Below are positions 16,818 to 26,377 of a stretch of DNA of 64,000 nt, in pieces. The notes below the pieces were generated by a model. It did no database searches, was not told the DNA's origin, and saw only the letters and a program-made list of their open reading frames with translations. Source of the DNA: Rikenellaceae bacterium (lineage in GTDB: Bacteria > Bacteroidota > Bacteroidia > Bacteroidales > Rikenellaceae); assembly GCA_015060165.1 (NCBI GenBank), contig SUZC01000012.1:1-64000 (forward strand), given 5' to 3'. The position numbers and the translations under genes were made by a program. Numbering within the stretch: position 1 is the stretch's first letter; the number at the start of each line of letters is the position of its first letter.

Positions 16818-17625
16818 TGGTTTGAATCTCGCTGAGCCACTGGTGATGGCTATTGTAAACGTCACCGATGACTCTTTCTATGCTCAGAGCCGTACTATGT
16901 CGGAAAAGGCGGTGGCCGAGCGAGCCGAGCAGGCTATGACCGAAGGTGCTACGATTTTGGACATCGGTGGTTATTCGTCACGTCCTGGTGCAAAGGATAT
17001 CTCTGTGGAGGAGGAGTGGCAGCGCGTAAACTTGGGGCTTAAAGTGATTCGTGAGGTATTGCCCGATGTCGCTATCTCTATCGATACATTCCGATCGGAG
17101 GTTGCACGACGAGTTTTGCAGGAGTATGGCCCGGTAATCATTAACGATATTTCGGCGGGTGAGATAGACGAGAAGATGATTGAAGTTGTGGCTGAGTATG
17201 ATGTGCCGTATGTTGCTATGCATATGCGCGGCACACCTCAAACAATGCAGCAAAACGTTGATTACGAGTATGATGTGACTTCGGAGGTGGTGGCATATTT
17301 GCGCCAGCGAGCAGAATTTTTACAATCGCGCGGAGTACATAAAATAATCCTTGATCCAGGTTTTGGCTTTGCCAAGAGCTTAAAGCAGAATTATGAACTG
17401 CTGCTCAATCTTGACCAAGTGTGCGATTTGGGTTATCCTGTTTTGGCGGGATTATCGCGTAAGTCGATGATATATAATCTATTGGGAACAACTGCCATTG
17501 ATTCGACAACGTTGGAAGGAACTAAAATCCTCAATTGGATGGCTCTATGTCGGGGTGCTTCGATTCTGCGAGTGCACGATGTGAAAGAGGCAGTTGAGCT
17601 AGTAGAGAAGATTTGTACAAAATAG
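16801..17625 (+). CDS. folP: Dihydropteroate synthase
   Basis: Joins pterin pyrophosphate and p-aminobenzoate in folate synthesis; the target of sulfonamides. The 274-residue TIM barrel shows the two classical signatures: MAIVNVTDDSFY near residues 16-27 and ILDIGGYSSRPGA around 57-69; later KIILDPGFGFAKS and GLSRKSMI. The first signature is usually NVTPDSF; here the Pro is Asp. Translation must start at GTG 16801, inside coaE, because the next ATG would remove the first barrel strand. In many relatives folP is followed by cdaA; here it is the last gene of a ybbR-coaE-folP unit. Confidence 0.93.
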   Translation: MNLNFNGLNLAEPLVMAIVNVTDDSFYAQSRTMSEKAVAERAEQAMTEGATILDIGGYSSRPGAKDISVEEEWQRVNLGLKVIREVLPDVAISIDTFRSEVARRVLQEYGPVIINDISAGEIDEKMIEVVAEYDVPYVAMHMRGTPQTMQQNVDYEYDVTSEVVAYLRQRAEFLQSRGVHKIILDPGFGFAKSLKQNYELLLNLDQVCDLGYPVLAGLSRKSMIYNLLGTTAIDSTTLEGTKILNWMALCRGASILRVHDVKEAVELVEKICTK

Positions 17626-17644
17626 AATTCGTTTGTAGGTATAA

Positions 17645-17681
17645 GATAACCCCGGCTAAAATCATTTTAGTCGGGGTTATC
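17645..17681. terminator. Bidirectional terminator between folP and trmB
   Basis: GATAACCCCG..CTAAAAT pairs with ATTTTAG.CGGGGTTATC around a one-base turn, a very stable stem between convergent genes. Confidence 0.8.
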
Positions 17682-17722
17682 TTTAGTCAAACAAACTGAT
17701 TACGAGTTAGTCTTGCTCCGAT

Positions 17723-18481
17723 TTAGCATTTGCTGATACCGATGCGAGCCTCCTCGTTGTCTTTCTCCAACTTTTCGTCCTCCTCCCAATCAAACATCGC
17801 AAACTCCTTGCCGCCAGCCAGCGAGAAGCGGGTGTAGGTGATTGGCAGGCCTCGTTGCAAGAATTTGGTTTCGTAGGCGGTCTTTACCGACAATTCAGCA
17901 TCGGCATAGCCTGTGCCGTAGATGTCGTTGTTTGAAGCCTCGCAAGGCAAAGAGAAGTGGCGCACAACCTCGTTGGTATAGCCGTAGAGGTGCTGTGAAT
18001 CTGTTTTCAGATTAATCCACCCGTCGGCTGCGAGGAATTGGGCATAATACTCCAAAAAGATTGGCGACGTAAGGCGTTTCTTTGCACGACGTGTTTTGAG
18101 TTGTGGATCAGGGAAAGTAATCCATATCTCGGCAACCTCGCCTTCGGCAAAGAAAGAGTTGATAAACTCTATTCGGGTACGAAGGAATGCTACATTGGTC
18201 ATTCCCTGCTCTGTGGCACTCTTTGCACCACGCCACATACGTGCCCCTTTGATATCCACACCGATATAATTGGCATTGGGGTTACGCTCGGCCAAGGCTA
18301 TTGTGTACTCACCTTTGCCACAACCCAACTCCAAGATAATGGGGTTGTCGTTGTGGAAGAAATCTTTGTGCCAACGCCCTTTCAGCGGGTGGTCCTTGTG
18401 AAAAATCTCATCAAATTCGGGCTGCACCATACAGCTGAATGTGAGATTCTCGGCGAATCGTTTTAGTTTATCTTTTCCCAC
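17723..18481 (-). CDS. trmB: tRNA (guanine-N7-)-methyltransferase
   Basis: Methylates G46 of tRNA using S-adenosylmethionine, in the cytosol. The 252-residue protein has the SAM loop ELGCGKGEYT at 51-60, GVDIKGARMWRGAKSA after it, WITFPDPQLKTRRAKKR (the TrmB catalytic segment), and a C-terminal TRFSLAGGKEFAMFDWEE. The C-terminus is slightly extended relative to the family. It is the last gene of a minus-strand series ricT-gldH-trmB with 7- and 2-base gaps, so an operon is likely. Confidence 0.95.
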   Translation of the reverse strand: MGKDKLKRFAENLTFSCMVQPEFDEIFHKDHPLKGRWHKDFFHNDNPIILELGCGKGEYTIALAERNPNANYIGVDIKGARMWRGAKSATEQGMTNVAFLRTRIEFINSFFAEGEVAEIWITFPDPQLKTRRAKKRLTSPIFLEYYAQFLAADGWINLKTDSQHLYGYTNEVVRHFSLPCEASNNDIYGTGYADAELSVKTAYETKFLQRGLPITYTRFSLAGGKEFAMFDWEEDEKLEKDNEEARIGISKC

Positions 18482-18488
18482 GGTTAAA

Positions 18489-18962
18489 TCACTTTTCTCG
18501 TTTATAACTTATACCTGCCGACTCAACTCCTTTCAGTGGGGTGAGTGGGGTTATGGTGAATGAGTATTGACCCATCTTGCGCATCTCGACATTGTGACGA
18601 TATGGAATTTCAATATCGAACGATTGTGCTGTTACAGCAGGCCACTCGACCACGCTCTTTGCTGCTATACTTTCGCTATATCGCAGTGAATCGGCTGTCA
18701 TACTTACAATCTCAAACTCTACATCTTGAGCTTCGAATAATCGGTTGACGTGCAGCACAATCGTAAGGTCACCGATGACATTAGAAACTTCGTTTTCAAG
18801 AGTTACCGTAATCGGCTCCTCCCACTTGGCGATATTTACATCGGTCATACTTACGACATTTACCTCCTGGCTGCAACCACACGATAGTGCCACGATGTAT
18901 AGCACTGCGACAATGTGCAGTAGAGACTTGCTCATAGGCTTAAAGCACTTGGCATATCGCAT
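18489..18962 (-). CDS. gldH: Gliding motility lipoprotein GldH family
   Basis: A 157-residue lipoprotein with a signal ending SCGC and a short beta-rich body; the end, with ITPLTPLKGVESAGI, is a recognisable GldH feature. In Flavobacterium GldH is required for gliding and type IX secretion; in non-gliding gut Bacteroidales it is retained beside ricT, so its role is probably in envelope assembly. ATG 18962 begins two bases after the ricT stop; an internal ATG at 18935 would give a shorter, more typical signal peptide. Confidence 0.75.
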   Translation of the reverse strand: MRYAKCFKPMSKSLLHIVAVLYIVALSCGCSQEVNVVSMTDVNIAKWEEPITVTLENEVSNVIGDLTIVLHVNRLFEAQDVEFEIVSMTADSLRYSESIAAKSVVEWPAVTAQSFDIEIPYRHNVEMRKMGQYSFTITPLTPLKGVESAGISYKREK

Positions 18963-18964
18963 AG

Positions 18965-20416
18965 TTACTCCTGCTTGGGTTGTTGCTGCGAATCAGCTTT
19001 ATTGCCATCTCTGCGGTGGTTGTCGTCGCGACGATGGTTGCGATTATTATCACGGCCATCACGATTGAAGCGGCCTATGCGTATCATACGGTTGTTGTCG
19101 CGACGATTATTGCGCTGTCCTCCCTGACGAGGCTCTTTGCTTTCACCCTCCTGATTGGGGCGATTCTCTCGATTGTCGCGGTTATTGTCACGATTCTCGC
19201 GATTGTCACGACCATCTGCCTGAGCCTGGTTATCGTTATTAGCCATTCTGCCGTTATTGTTGTTACCATTGCGGTTATTTCGGCCTCGATTGTTTCTACC
19301 CTTACGGCGTCGGTTTTGGTTGTCAAAACGTGTGATGCTGTCTTCTTCGGTACGGTATGTAGGCTCTTCAATCTCGTTAATGCTATCCTTATCGAGCAGC
19401 GATTCTACACGTTTTCCTGCGCGATTCATTGCTATAATCTCTCTTACTCGTGAGGTGGGGATAGTTACAACATTCGACATCGTCTCCTTGCTACTGCTGA
19501 ACGACATAGTGTGAGCCAAGATATCGGTCTTGACCAAATAATACTCTCCATCTACGGCCTGCAACGGCTCACGTACGCGAGGTAATGTCTGGCGTGCATC
19601 AGCGTATACATCGTACTCATACATCAAGCAACATTTCAATTTTGAGCATTGACCTGCTAACTTCAATGGGTTGAGCGAGATGTCTTGAATACGCGCAGCA
19701 TTTGTCGTTACGCTCGAGAAGTTAGAAATCCACGATGCACAGCATAACTCACGACCACAGGCTCCAATGCCACCAATGCGTCCAGCCTCCTGACGTGCAC
19801 CAATCTGTTTCATCTCGATGCGGATGTGGAAACGCTCGGCAAAGACCTTGATAAGCTCGCGGAAGTCAACTCGACCCTCGGCAATATAGTAGAAGATAGC
19901 CTTGATTTTATCGCCCTGATACTCCACGTCGCCAATCTTCATATCCAATCCCATCTCGGCTGCGATTTGGCGTGACTGAATCATTGTGTCGTGCTCCAAT
20001 GCGATAGCCTCCTGCCAGCGCTCAATATCGTAGGGGCGGGCTTTACGGTAAATCTTTTTATACTCGCCATTGAATGGGGTGAATCCGATACGACGAATCT
20101 GCTTTGCTACCATATCGCCCGTAAGCGAGATGATACCAATATCGTGGCCTGGCGATGCCTCGACGGCCACAATATCGCCACGCTTTAACTGTAGATTATT
20201 GACGTTCTTGTAATACGAACGACGGGTATTCTTGAATCGCACCTCAAAAATGTCGGTAGGAATGTTATCGGGATACTCCTCCAACCAAGGTGTTTCGTGT
20301 AGTTTATAGCAACCCTCAACCGGCTCAACTTGAAGCTCCTCGCCGCAATCGCAAACTTTGAAACCTCGGCCCGGTTCGGGAATGTGTTTTTTCGAGCAAT
20401 TATTGTTAAAACTCAT
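18965..20416 (-). CDS. ricT: PSP1-domain protein RicT (YaaT family) with Arg/Asn-rich tail
   Basis: A 483-residue cytosolic protein. Residues about 50-285 form the PSP1 domain, with Cys220, 225, 226, 257, 262 and 263 in CGRELCC and CSKLKCC; the Bacillus homologue binds a 4Fe-4S cluster as part of the RicA-F-T complex that stimulates RNase Y cleavage. From about residue 366 to the end the chain is low complexity: Asn, Arg, Gly, Asp and Gln, with repeated RDNNR/NRR-type words, probably disordered and RNA-binding. Such a tail is absent from the Bacillus protein. It heads the operon with gldH and trmB. ATG 20414-20416. Confidence 0.88.
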   Translation of the reverse strand: MSFNNNCSKKHIPEPGRGFKVCDCGEELQVEPVEGCYKLHETPWLEEYPDNIPTDIFEVRFKNTRRSYYKNVNNLQLKRGDIVAVEASPGHDIGIISLTGDMVAKQIRRIGFTPFNGEYKKIYRKARPYDIERWQEAIALEHDTMIQSRQIAAEMGLDMKIGDVEYQGDKIKAIFYYIAEGRVDFRELIKVFAERFHIRIEMKQIGARQEAGRIGGIGACGRELCCASWISNFSSVTTNAARIQDISLNPLKLAGQCSKLKCCLMYEYDVYADARQTLPRVREPLQAVDGEYYLVKTDILAHTMSFSSSKETMSNVVTIPTSRVREIIAMNRAGKRVESLLDKDSINEIEEPTYRTEEDSITRFDNQNRRRKGRNNRGRNNRNGNNNNGRMANNDNQAQADGRDNRENRDNNRDNRENRPNQEGESKEPRQGGQRNNRRDNNRMIRIGRFNRDGRDNNRNHRRDDNHRRDGNKADSQQQPKQE

Positions 20417-20452
20417 TGATGCAAAAATTTTTGTAAAGGTAAGAAATTAATT

Positions 20453-21853
20453 TTAATTTCCGACTCTTCTTTCCAACCGATTTATGTCTCTTCTGACGCG
20501 TAATATTGTCAGGGTGGCACAAATCGACAATCCGACGATGAATCCAACGATGAGACCTATCGACTCAAATCCGCAATTGAAGGCGAGCAGATAGCCGACA
20601 GGAATATTGAAAATTATGTATGAAATCACAACAATTGGCATAATGACCTTCACATCTTGCAATCCTCGCAAAACGCTGATTGAGATGGCTTGCAGACAAT
20701 CCGACACTTGAAACAAAGCAATGAAAATCAGCATTGTGGCCGTAAGTTTGATGGTCTCTTGATTTGAGGTGAACAACGCTGGAATGTGGTTGCGAAGCAG
20801 TACGAAAAGCAGTGCTACAGTGATGTTCCACATCAGCCCCATCTGATAGGATGCGTAGATGGTTTTACGCAGGTTCTCAAAATTACGTCGACCGTAGATG
20901 TGTGAGCAGAGAATGGTTGTGGCTGAGCCAATGGCAATTACAATCATAAACGTTACGTTCATCATATTTGTGCCAATCTGGTAAGCGCTGACCGAATGGG
21001 CTCCGAATGCCAGCACAAGTACTCCAGCCAGGGCGAATGCACTCGCCTCCATAAGCATCTGGAAAGATATTGGAATACCCACCTTTAGTGTCTCGATTAT
21101 GGCCTTAAAGTGAGGCGTGACGAGTCGGAACAATCCCTTGGTGTATTCTCTGAACTTAGGTGAATAAAGGAAGTATGCGAGCATCACTACGCATTGAGCC
21201 ACACGGGCAATCAATGTAGCCAGACCAGCACCCACTGCTCCCATAGCTTCGAATCCGAAATGTCCGAAAATAAATACCCAGTTGAGGAATATATTTATCA
21301 CATTCGAGATTATGATTGTGACCATCGCAACTTTTGTATTGCCAATACCTTCAAGGAATTGTTTTGCGGTGCCCCATATCATTATCGGGAATATTGTCCA
21401 GATGATTATGTCGTAGTAGGGTAGCGCCATATCGATTACCTCGTTAATCGAGGCATCGCTACCCGACGAGATCATCATCCCGCCCATAATCCTAAACATC
21501 GGACGAATGGCGAAAAGCAGCAGGGTAGTTATTGCTCCTATAATACCATAAAGCACAAAACCGCTGCGTAGTAGCTCGCTTACATACGATTTGTTGCCTT
21601 TGGCATAGTGCTCTCCCACGAGTGGTGTTAAGCCGAATGTGAGCCCCATTGCTGTAACGAATACGATGAAGAAAAGGCTCGTTGCATACGATACTGCTGC
21701 CAAAGGTACAGGGTCATCTCCTCCATAGCGACCAACCATAGCAGTGTCGGCCAATTGAACTGTAATTTGTCCCACTTGGGATAGTATCACCGGCAGAGCA
21801 AGTTTCAGATTTTCCTTGTAAAATGACTTATATGTATTAAAAAATAAACTCAT
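20453..21853 (-). CDS. MATE-family multidrug/toxin exporter
   Basis: A 466-residue inner-membrane protein with about twelve hydrophobic helices in two similar halves. The start (LKLALPVILSQVGQITVQLADTAMVGRYGG) is the MATE signature with the conserved Pro/Gln/Asp region, and the second half has GIPISFQMLMEASAFALAGVLV. The family exports cationic drugs or metabolites in exchange for Na+ or H+. It is transcribed away from an AraC-type regulator across a 236-base spacer, so that regulator is a likely controller; the substrate is unknown. Confidence 0.9.
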   Translation of the reverse strand: MSLFFNTYKSFYKENLKLALPVILSQVGQITVQLADTAMVGRYGGDDPVPLAAVSYATSLFFIVFVTAMGLTFGLTPLVGEHYAKGNKSYVSELLRSGFVLYGIIGAITTLLLFAIRPMFRIMGGMMISSGSDASINEVIDMALPYYDIIIWTIFPIMIWGTAKQFLEGIGNTKVAMVTIIISNVINIFLNWVFIFGHFGFEAMGAVGAGLATLIARVAQCVVMLAYFLYSPKFREYTKGLFRLVTPHFKAIIETLKVGIPISFQMLMEASAFALAGVLVLAFGAHSVSAYQIGTNMMNVTFMIVIAIGSATTILCSHIYGRRNFENLRKTIYASYQMGLMWNITVALLFVLLRNHIPALFTSNQETIKLTATMLIFIALFQVSDCLQAISISVLRGLQDVKVIMPIVVISYIIFNIPVGYLLAFNCGFESIGLIVGFIVGLSICATLTILRVRRDINRLERRVGN

Positions 21854-22020
21854 TGTACGAAAACAACTTTTTATCGAAGCGCAAAGGTAATAAAAAATAA
21901 GAAAATTACGTTATGCAATAAAGATTCCACGGATGTGTGCAACCAGATAAATCGACTTTTCAGTGAGTTGAAAAAATGTTGAGTTGAAAGGTTTGATAAT
22001 TGGTCAAAAAGTATACTGAT

Positions 22021-22052
22021 TTTTGTATTTTAATAGCTTGTATGTAATTTTG
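22021..22052 (+). promoter_or_regulatory. Promoter of the AraC-family gene
   Basis: TTTTG (22021-22025), a 19-base gap, then TAATTTTG (22045-22052). Transcription should start near 22059, giving a 30-base leader. Confidence 0.7.
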
Positions 22053-22089
22053 CTGGCCCAAAAGGGACTTTTAAATGTAGAAAATTGAT

Positions 22090-22989
22090 ATGATACAGTA
22101 TTATGAATGGCTCCCACAACTCGAGACGATCGAGGGAGTGAGTAGTATTAGCAACGAATTGCTGACATTCTCGTTTTCGGATATAAAATCTTATGTTCAG
22201 AAGATTAATCCTTTCCACAACGAGGCTATCAGTAAACCACATAAGTTCGATTTCTTCTTGATTGCTTATCACAAGTCGGGTAGTGCTATCTTGGAAATCG
22301 ATATGGAGAAGTATGACCTGTCAGAACCTGCCAATATTATCAGATTATTGCCCGGACAGATAGTGGCTTTCAACAATACGAGCCCCGATTTTGATGTTGA
22401 TGTTGTCATTATGTCGAAATCGTTTGTTGATAATCTTCTTGTATTTGTAAATGGTGGAGTACCTTTTTCGTTCGATAAAAGGTATAATGCCGTGGTCCGT
22501 ATCGCCGGTAGAGAGAAGATGGCAAGTATGTTTATCAAGGCCATACGTCATATTTTAGACGAAAATGCCGAAAATCCTTATAAGTCAAAGATCGTGCAGC
22601 ACGTGTTGATGGCCATCTTCTATTCGTCGGAGAATATCTCGCGTACCGAGGTTGAGAAGCCACGTACCAATGCCGATATTCTGTCGAAGGAATTCTTGGC
22701 GTTGGTCAAGGAGCATTTCCGCGAAGAGCGTCAGTTGAAATTCTACGCCGACAAGATGTGTATCACACCCCGCTATCTGTCACGTGTGGTGAAGGAGTGC
22801 ACTCAATTCTCGGCAGCCGATTGGATTGAGCGATTTGTGGTGTTGGAGGCCCGTGCCTTGTTGAAGAGTACCAATATGACCGTTCAGCAGATAAGCGACG
22901 AACTGAATTTCCCATCGCAGACATTCTTCGGAAAATATTTCAAGCGCAGAGTGGGACTTTCGCCTAAGGAGTATCGCCGAATTGGATAA
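22090..22989 (+). CDS. AraC-family transcriptional regulator
   Basis: A 299-residue DNA-binding protein. The N-terminal 190 residues form a cupin-like sensing region (LIAYHKSGSAILEID, then IIRLLPGQIVAFNNTSPDF). The C-terminal part (about 195-299) holds the two AraC helix-turn-helix motifs: RQLKFYADKMCITPRYLSRV and the second ending FPSQTFFGKYFKRRVGLSPKEYRR. It is divergent from the MATE exporter at 20453-21853. Ligand and targets cannot be read from sequence. Confidence 0.92.
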   Translation: MIQYYEWLPQLETIEGVSSISNELLTFSFSDIKSYVQKINPFHNEAISKPHKFDFFLIAYHKSGSAILEIDMEKYDLSEPANIIRLLPGQIVAFNNTSPDFDVDVVIMSKSFVDNLLVFVNGGVPFSFDKRYNAVVRIAGREKMASMFIKAIRHILDENAENPYKSKIVQHVLMAIFYSSENISRTEVEKPRTNADILSKEFLALVKEHFREERQLKFYADKMCITPRYLSRVVKECTQFSAADWIERFVVLEARALLKSTNMTVQQISDELNFPSQTFFGKYFKRRVGLSPKEYRRIG

Positions 22990-23144
22990 TTGGCGATGTG
23001 GATTTATTGACAATAACCGAAACACACCCCTAATAACCTAACTGACTATGATTATTGCCACATTGATTATGGGCTTTGTGAGATTTTGCAGGACATTGTT
23101 TCGATGAGGATGGTCGAAACCATTTGTTGCATCTTCCACAAAAT

Positions 23145-23182
23145 GAGGGTATCGAGCTATTGAAAGCCGATACCCTCTTCTT
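23145..23182 (+). terminator. Terminator of the AraC-family gene
   Basis: GAGGGTATCG (23145-23154) pairs with CGATACCCTC (23168-23177), then TTCTTC. A second stem, ACAAAGCAGG/CCTGCTTTGT (23188-23229), follows and may act on the minus strand for clpC. Confidence 0.65.
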
Positions 23183-23265
23183 CATCTACAAAGCAGGGTG
23201 TATATGTTAGCTGATGTGGCCTGCTTTGTCCTGAGTATATAACTCCTATTTAAGAGTTTATGGTT

Positions 23266-25719
23266 TTATGCGACCTTGACTCTGATCTGATCGTTATACG
23301 AATCTATTTTAATATTCCCACCTGTCGTTAGGTCGTGCTCAACGATAAGTGCCGAGAGTGGCTCTTCGACCTTGTCGAGCAGTGTTCTTCGCAGGGCTCT
23401 GACTCCATATTTTGATTCATATCCCATTGTCGCCAACACCCTGCGGGCTTTGCGGGTGATTGCAATCTCAATTCCTAGTTCTTTGGCTCTGTCGAATATG
23501 TTTTTCAGCTCCAAATCGACAATCTGCTCCACATCTTTCAAGTCGAGTGTGCGGAAGTAGATAACCTCATCAATCCTATTCAGAAACTCTGGTGCGAAGG
23601 TTGACTCCAAAGCCTTACCATACTCGTTTTGTATGTTGAGTGATGAGTTGGTCTGTTTTGACGAAGTGTTGTATCCGACAAGCGTACTCTTATTCACTGC
23701 TGCGCGTGAGCCAACGTTCGACGTGAGAATAATCACCGTATTTTTGAAATCTATTTCGCGTCCTGAGCCATCGGTGAGGCGTCCATCGTCGAATATCTGC
23801 AACATAGTGTTGAAAATATCGGGATGTGCCTTCTCTATCTCATCGAATAGAACTACCGAGTAGGGTTTACGTCGTACCGCTTCAGTAAGTTGCCCGCCTT
23901 CTCCATATCCCACATATCCCGGTGGCGAACCAATGAGTCGAGCGACGTTGTGTTTCTCGCTGTATTCCGACATATCGATTCTTATCAAACCTCTTTTGTG
24001 GTCGAATAACCATTTCGACAACTCTTTGGCAAGCAGAGTTTTGCCAACTCCTGTCGGGCCTACGAACAGAAATACTCCAATCGGGCGATTTCTATCTTTT
24101 AAGCCAGCGCGTGAGCGAATAAGCGATTTTGTAATCGACTCCACCGCCTGCTCTTGTCCGATGACCCTACCCGAAAGATGTTTTTTCAACTCTTTAAGAC
24201 GTTGGGCCTCTCCGCTGGAGATGCGTTCGGCTGGAATACCTGTCATCAGAGTTATCACCTGCTCAATGTCGCTAATCTGAATTGTAATGGGGTTTTGAAT
24301 CATCTCGCGATGCCACTTTTGGTGCAACTCTTCGAGACGTGCCTTCAGCGCGATCTCTTTTAGGCGTGCTGTTGCGGCCGTTTCGTACGAAAGAGTAGCA
24401 ATGGCATTGCGTCGCTCTTGCTTGACCATTTCCAATTCGCGTTCCGCTTGGCGTATGTATTCTGGTAGAATGTCGGTTGCGAGCCGCGAGCGAGCTCCTG
24501 CTTCGTCCATCACATCTATCGCCTTGTCGGGGAAGTGTCGGTCGTTGATATATCGCTCGGTGAGCGAGATGCAGGCCTCCAGCGCCTCGTCGCTGTACTT
24601 TACGTTATGATATTGCTCATAGTGAGGTGCTATGCGGTGCAATATTTCAAGCGTCTGCTTGGCTGAGGTAGGCTCGATTACGACCTTCTGGAATCTACGC
24701 TCAAGAGCCGAATCGCGTTCTATATTCTCGCGGTACTCATCGAGTGTGGTGGTCCCAATCGTTTGCAACTCACCGCGTGCAAGGGCGGGTTTTAGTATGT
24801 TGGCTGTATCGAGACTCCCTTGCGTAGCTCCTGCTCCGACGATAGTATGTATCTCGTCTATGTAGAGTATCGTGTCGGTGCTCTTACGCAGCTCATCGAG
24901 AAGTTGTTGCATACGCTCCTCGAACTCGCCACGAAATTTAGTGCCGGCTATGAGTGACGATACGTCGAGCGAGAATATGCGCTTGTTGCGGATTGTCGAT
25001 GGAACACTTCCCGAAGCGATTCGTAGTGCCAGCCCCTCTACAATAGCACTCTTGCCAACTCCTGCCTCGCCTATGAGGATAGGGTTGTTTTTGCGGCGGC
25101 GCGATAGAATCTGCACCACGCGTTCAATCTCGTTATCTCGCCCCACGACAGGGTCAATATCTCCCCGACGTGCGAGTTGGGTGATGTCGACTCCGAATTT
25201 TTCTATCATTTTAGACGACCTTTCCTGATGAAAGGTGGTGCTGTTGTCAAATGTCAGTGGCCCAAAGTGGGCATCAGATTGCATATTAATAATCGGTGTA
25301 GAGAACGATTCTATGGCGCGGTCGATGCTCTGTGCACTGATGCCATATACGGCAAGTATCTGCGATGTTGCTGTTGTGGAATCGGCTACAATGTCGCGCA
25401 GAATGTGAATTGTCGAGATTGTTTTTGCCGAACCGTATGTGTCGAGCAACAGCGCGCGGTAGTTACGCATAAACTCCTCGGGTGATTGCACCTCGTTGAT
25501 AGGCTGTGATAGTATCATACTCTCAATCTGTTGGCCAAGTGTTGTAATCTCGCCCTTTTTGAGTAGAGTTGTAAGTGTGTTGTATGCCATAGAACCATCC
25601 TCGCGTAGAAGTTCCAGAGCCAACTTATCTTTGTATGATTGACGAGTGTCGGCCTTCACAAGGTCGAATGTAGTGCGTGCAATTGCCGCATCTGAAGTCT
25701 TTGAAATTCTATTTCCCAT
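23266..25719 (-). CDS. clpC: ClpC-like AAA+ unfoldase (Clp protease ATP-binding subunit)
   Basis: About 817 residues from the ATG at 25719; further in-frame codons upstream run into a terminator and are unlikely to be translated. Two AAA+ modules are clear: first Walker [14 protein letters not shown] with [13 protein letters not shown], second Walker [15 protein letters not shown] with [13 protein letters not shown]. The short coiled middle domain after the first module fits ClpC rather than ClpB. The N domain keeps a recognisable second Clp_N repeat ([15 protein letters not shown]) but the first is divergent. VGY in the second module sits where the ClpP-binding IGF/LGF loop is expected. It should feed substrates to ClpP. 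Confidence 0.85.
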   Translation of the reverse strand: MGNRISKTSDAAIARTTFDLVKADTRQSYKDKLALELLREDGSMAYNTLTTLLKKGEITTLGQQIESMILSQPINEVQSPEEFMRNYRALLLDTYGSAKTISTIHILRDIVADSTTATSQILAVYGISAQSIDRAIESFSTPIINMQSDAHFGPLTFDNSTTFHQERSSKMIEKFGVDITQLARRGDIDPVVGRDNEIERVVQILSRRRKNNPILIGEAGVGKSAIVEGLALRIASGSVPSTIRNKRIFSLDVSSLIAGTKFRGEFEERMQQLLDELRKSTDTILYIDEIHTIVGAGATQGSLDTANILKPALARGELQTIGTTTLDEYRENIERDSALERRFQKVVIEPTSAKQTLEILHRIAPHYEQYHNVKYSDEALEACISLTERYINDRHFPDKAIDVMDEAGARSRLATDILPEYIRQAERELEMVKQERRNAIATLSYETAATARLKEIALKARLEELHQKWHREMIQNPITIQISDIEQVITLMTGIPAERISSGEAQRLKELKKHLSGRVIGQEQAVESITKSLIRSRAGLKDRNRPIGVFLFVGPTGVGKTLLAKELSKWLFDHKRGLIRIDMSEYSEKHNVARLIGSPPGYVGYGEGGQLTEAVRRKPYSVVLFDEIEKAHPDIFNTMLQIFDDGRLTDGSGREIDFKNTVIILTSNVGSRAAVNKSTLVGYNTSSKQTNSSLNIQNEYGKALESTFAPEFLNRIDEVIYFRTLDLKDVEQIVDLELKNIFDRAKELGIEIAITRKARRVLATMGYESKYGVRALRRTLLDKVEEPLSALIVEHDLTTGGNIKIDSYNDQIRVKVA

Positions 25720-25794
25720 ATTAGTTAATTGTTGTTTCCAATCAATAACGATGGATTTTGTCACAATATTATGTATACTTCCAATGGGGCGTAT

Positions 25795-25833
25795 AAAAAA
25801 ATTAGCACCTCGCATGGTGGGTGCTAATATCTA
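25795..25833 (-). terminator. Terminator upstream of clpC
   Basis: On the minus strand TTAGCACCCACC and GGTGCTAA form a stem followed by TTTTTTT. It ends the transcript of the minus-strand esterase/phosphoesterase genes. Confidence 0.85.
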
Positions 25834-25869
25834 TTATTATATGATGTTAGTGTCGAATTATAGTGGTGC

Positions 25870-26376
25870 TTACTCCTTACGTAACAGACGGGGCCATTCG
25901 CCAATCTCCATATCGCGGATATCATCGCCATCTATTGTGAAACGTATAGCGGTGCGAACTTTGTGGAACCCATATTGGCCGGCTGCTCCGGGATTGATGT
26001 GCAGTAGCTGATATACGGGGTCGAACATAACCTTCAAAATATGAGAGTGACCAGCCACAAATATATCTGGACGAGCACTCTGAATCATCCTGACAGCAGC
26101 GGGGGAGTAGTGTCGTGGATAACCGCCGATATGGGTTATCAACACCCGCTTGTTCTCGCACTGAAAGCAGGCAAATTCGTTGTATGCGCGTCGCATCACT
26201 CCGCCATCTATATTCCCATATACACCTTTCAACGGCTTGAATGACGCTATCTGGTCGGCCAGCTCAATCGATCCGAAATCGCCAGCGTGCCAAATCTCAT
26301 CGACATCGCGCAAAAACTCTTGCAGCGGTTGGTCGAAGGTGCCGTGGGTGTCCGAGATGATACCAATTCGTTTCAT
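25870..26376 (-). CDS. YfcE/MJ0936-type metallophosphoesterase
   Basis: 168 residues from the ATG at 26374-26376. The calcineurin-like metal motifs are all present: GIISDTHG (D-x-H), HAGDFG (GD), GNIDGG (GN-x-D), THIGGYP and AGHSHI (GHSH). These small enzymes hydrolyse phosphodiesters in vitro; the physiological substrate is unknown. The coding start is one base from the stop of the upstream esterase gene, so translation is probably coupled. A longer frame starting at 26448 would lie inside that gene and is rejected. Confidence 0.92.
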   Translation of the reverse strand: MKRIGIISDTHGTFDQPLQEFLRDVDEIWHAGDFGSIELADQIASFKPLKGVYGNIDGGVMRRAYNEFACFQCENKRVLITHIGGYPRHYSPAAVRMIQSARPDIFVAGHSHILKVMFDPVYQLLHINPGAAGQYGFHKVRTAIRFTIDGDDIRDMEIGEWPRLLRKE

Positions 26377-26377
26377 T

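Noticed and set aside
25720..25815. A longer clpC starting at 25815
   Set aside because: The extension runs through the terminator stem at 25795-25833 and does not resemble a Clp N domain.
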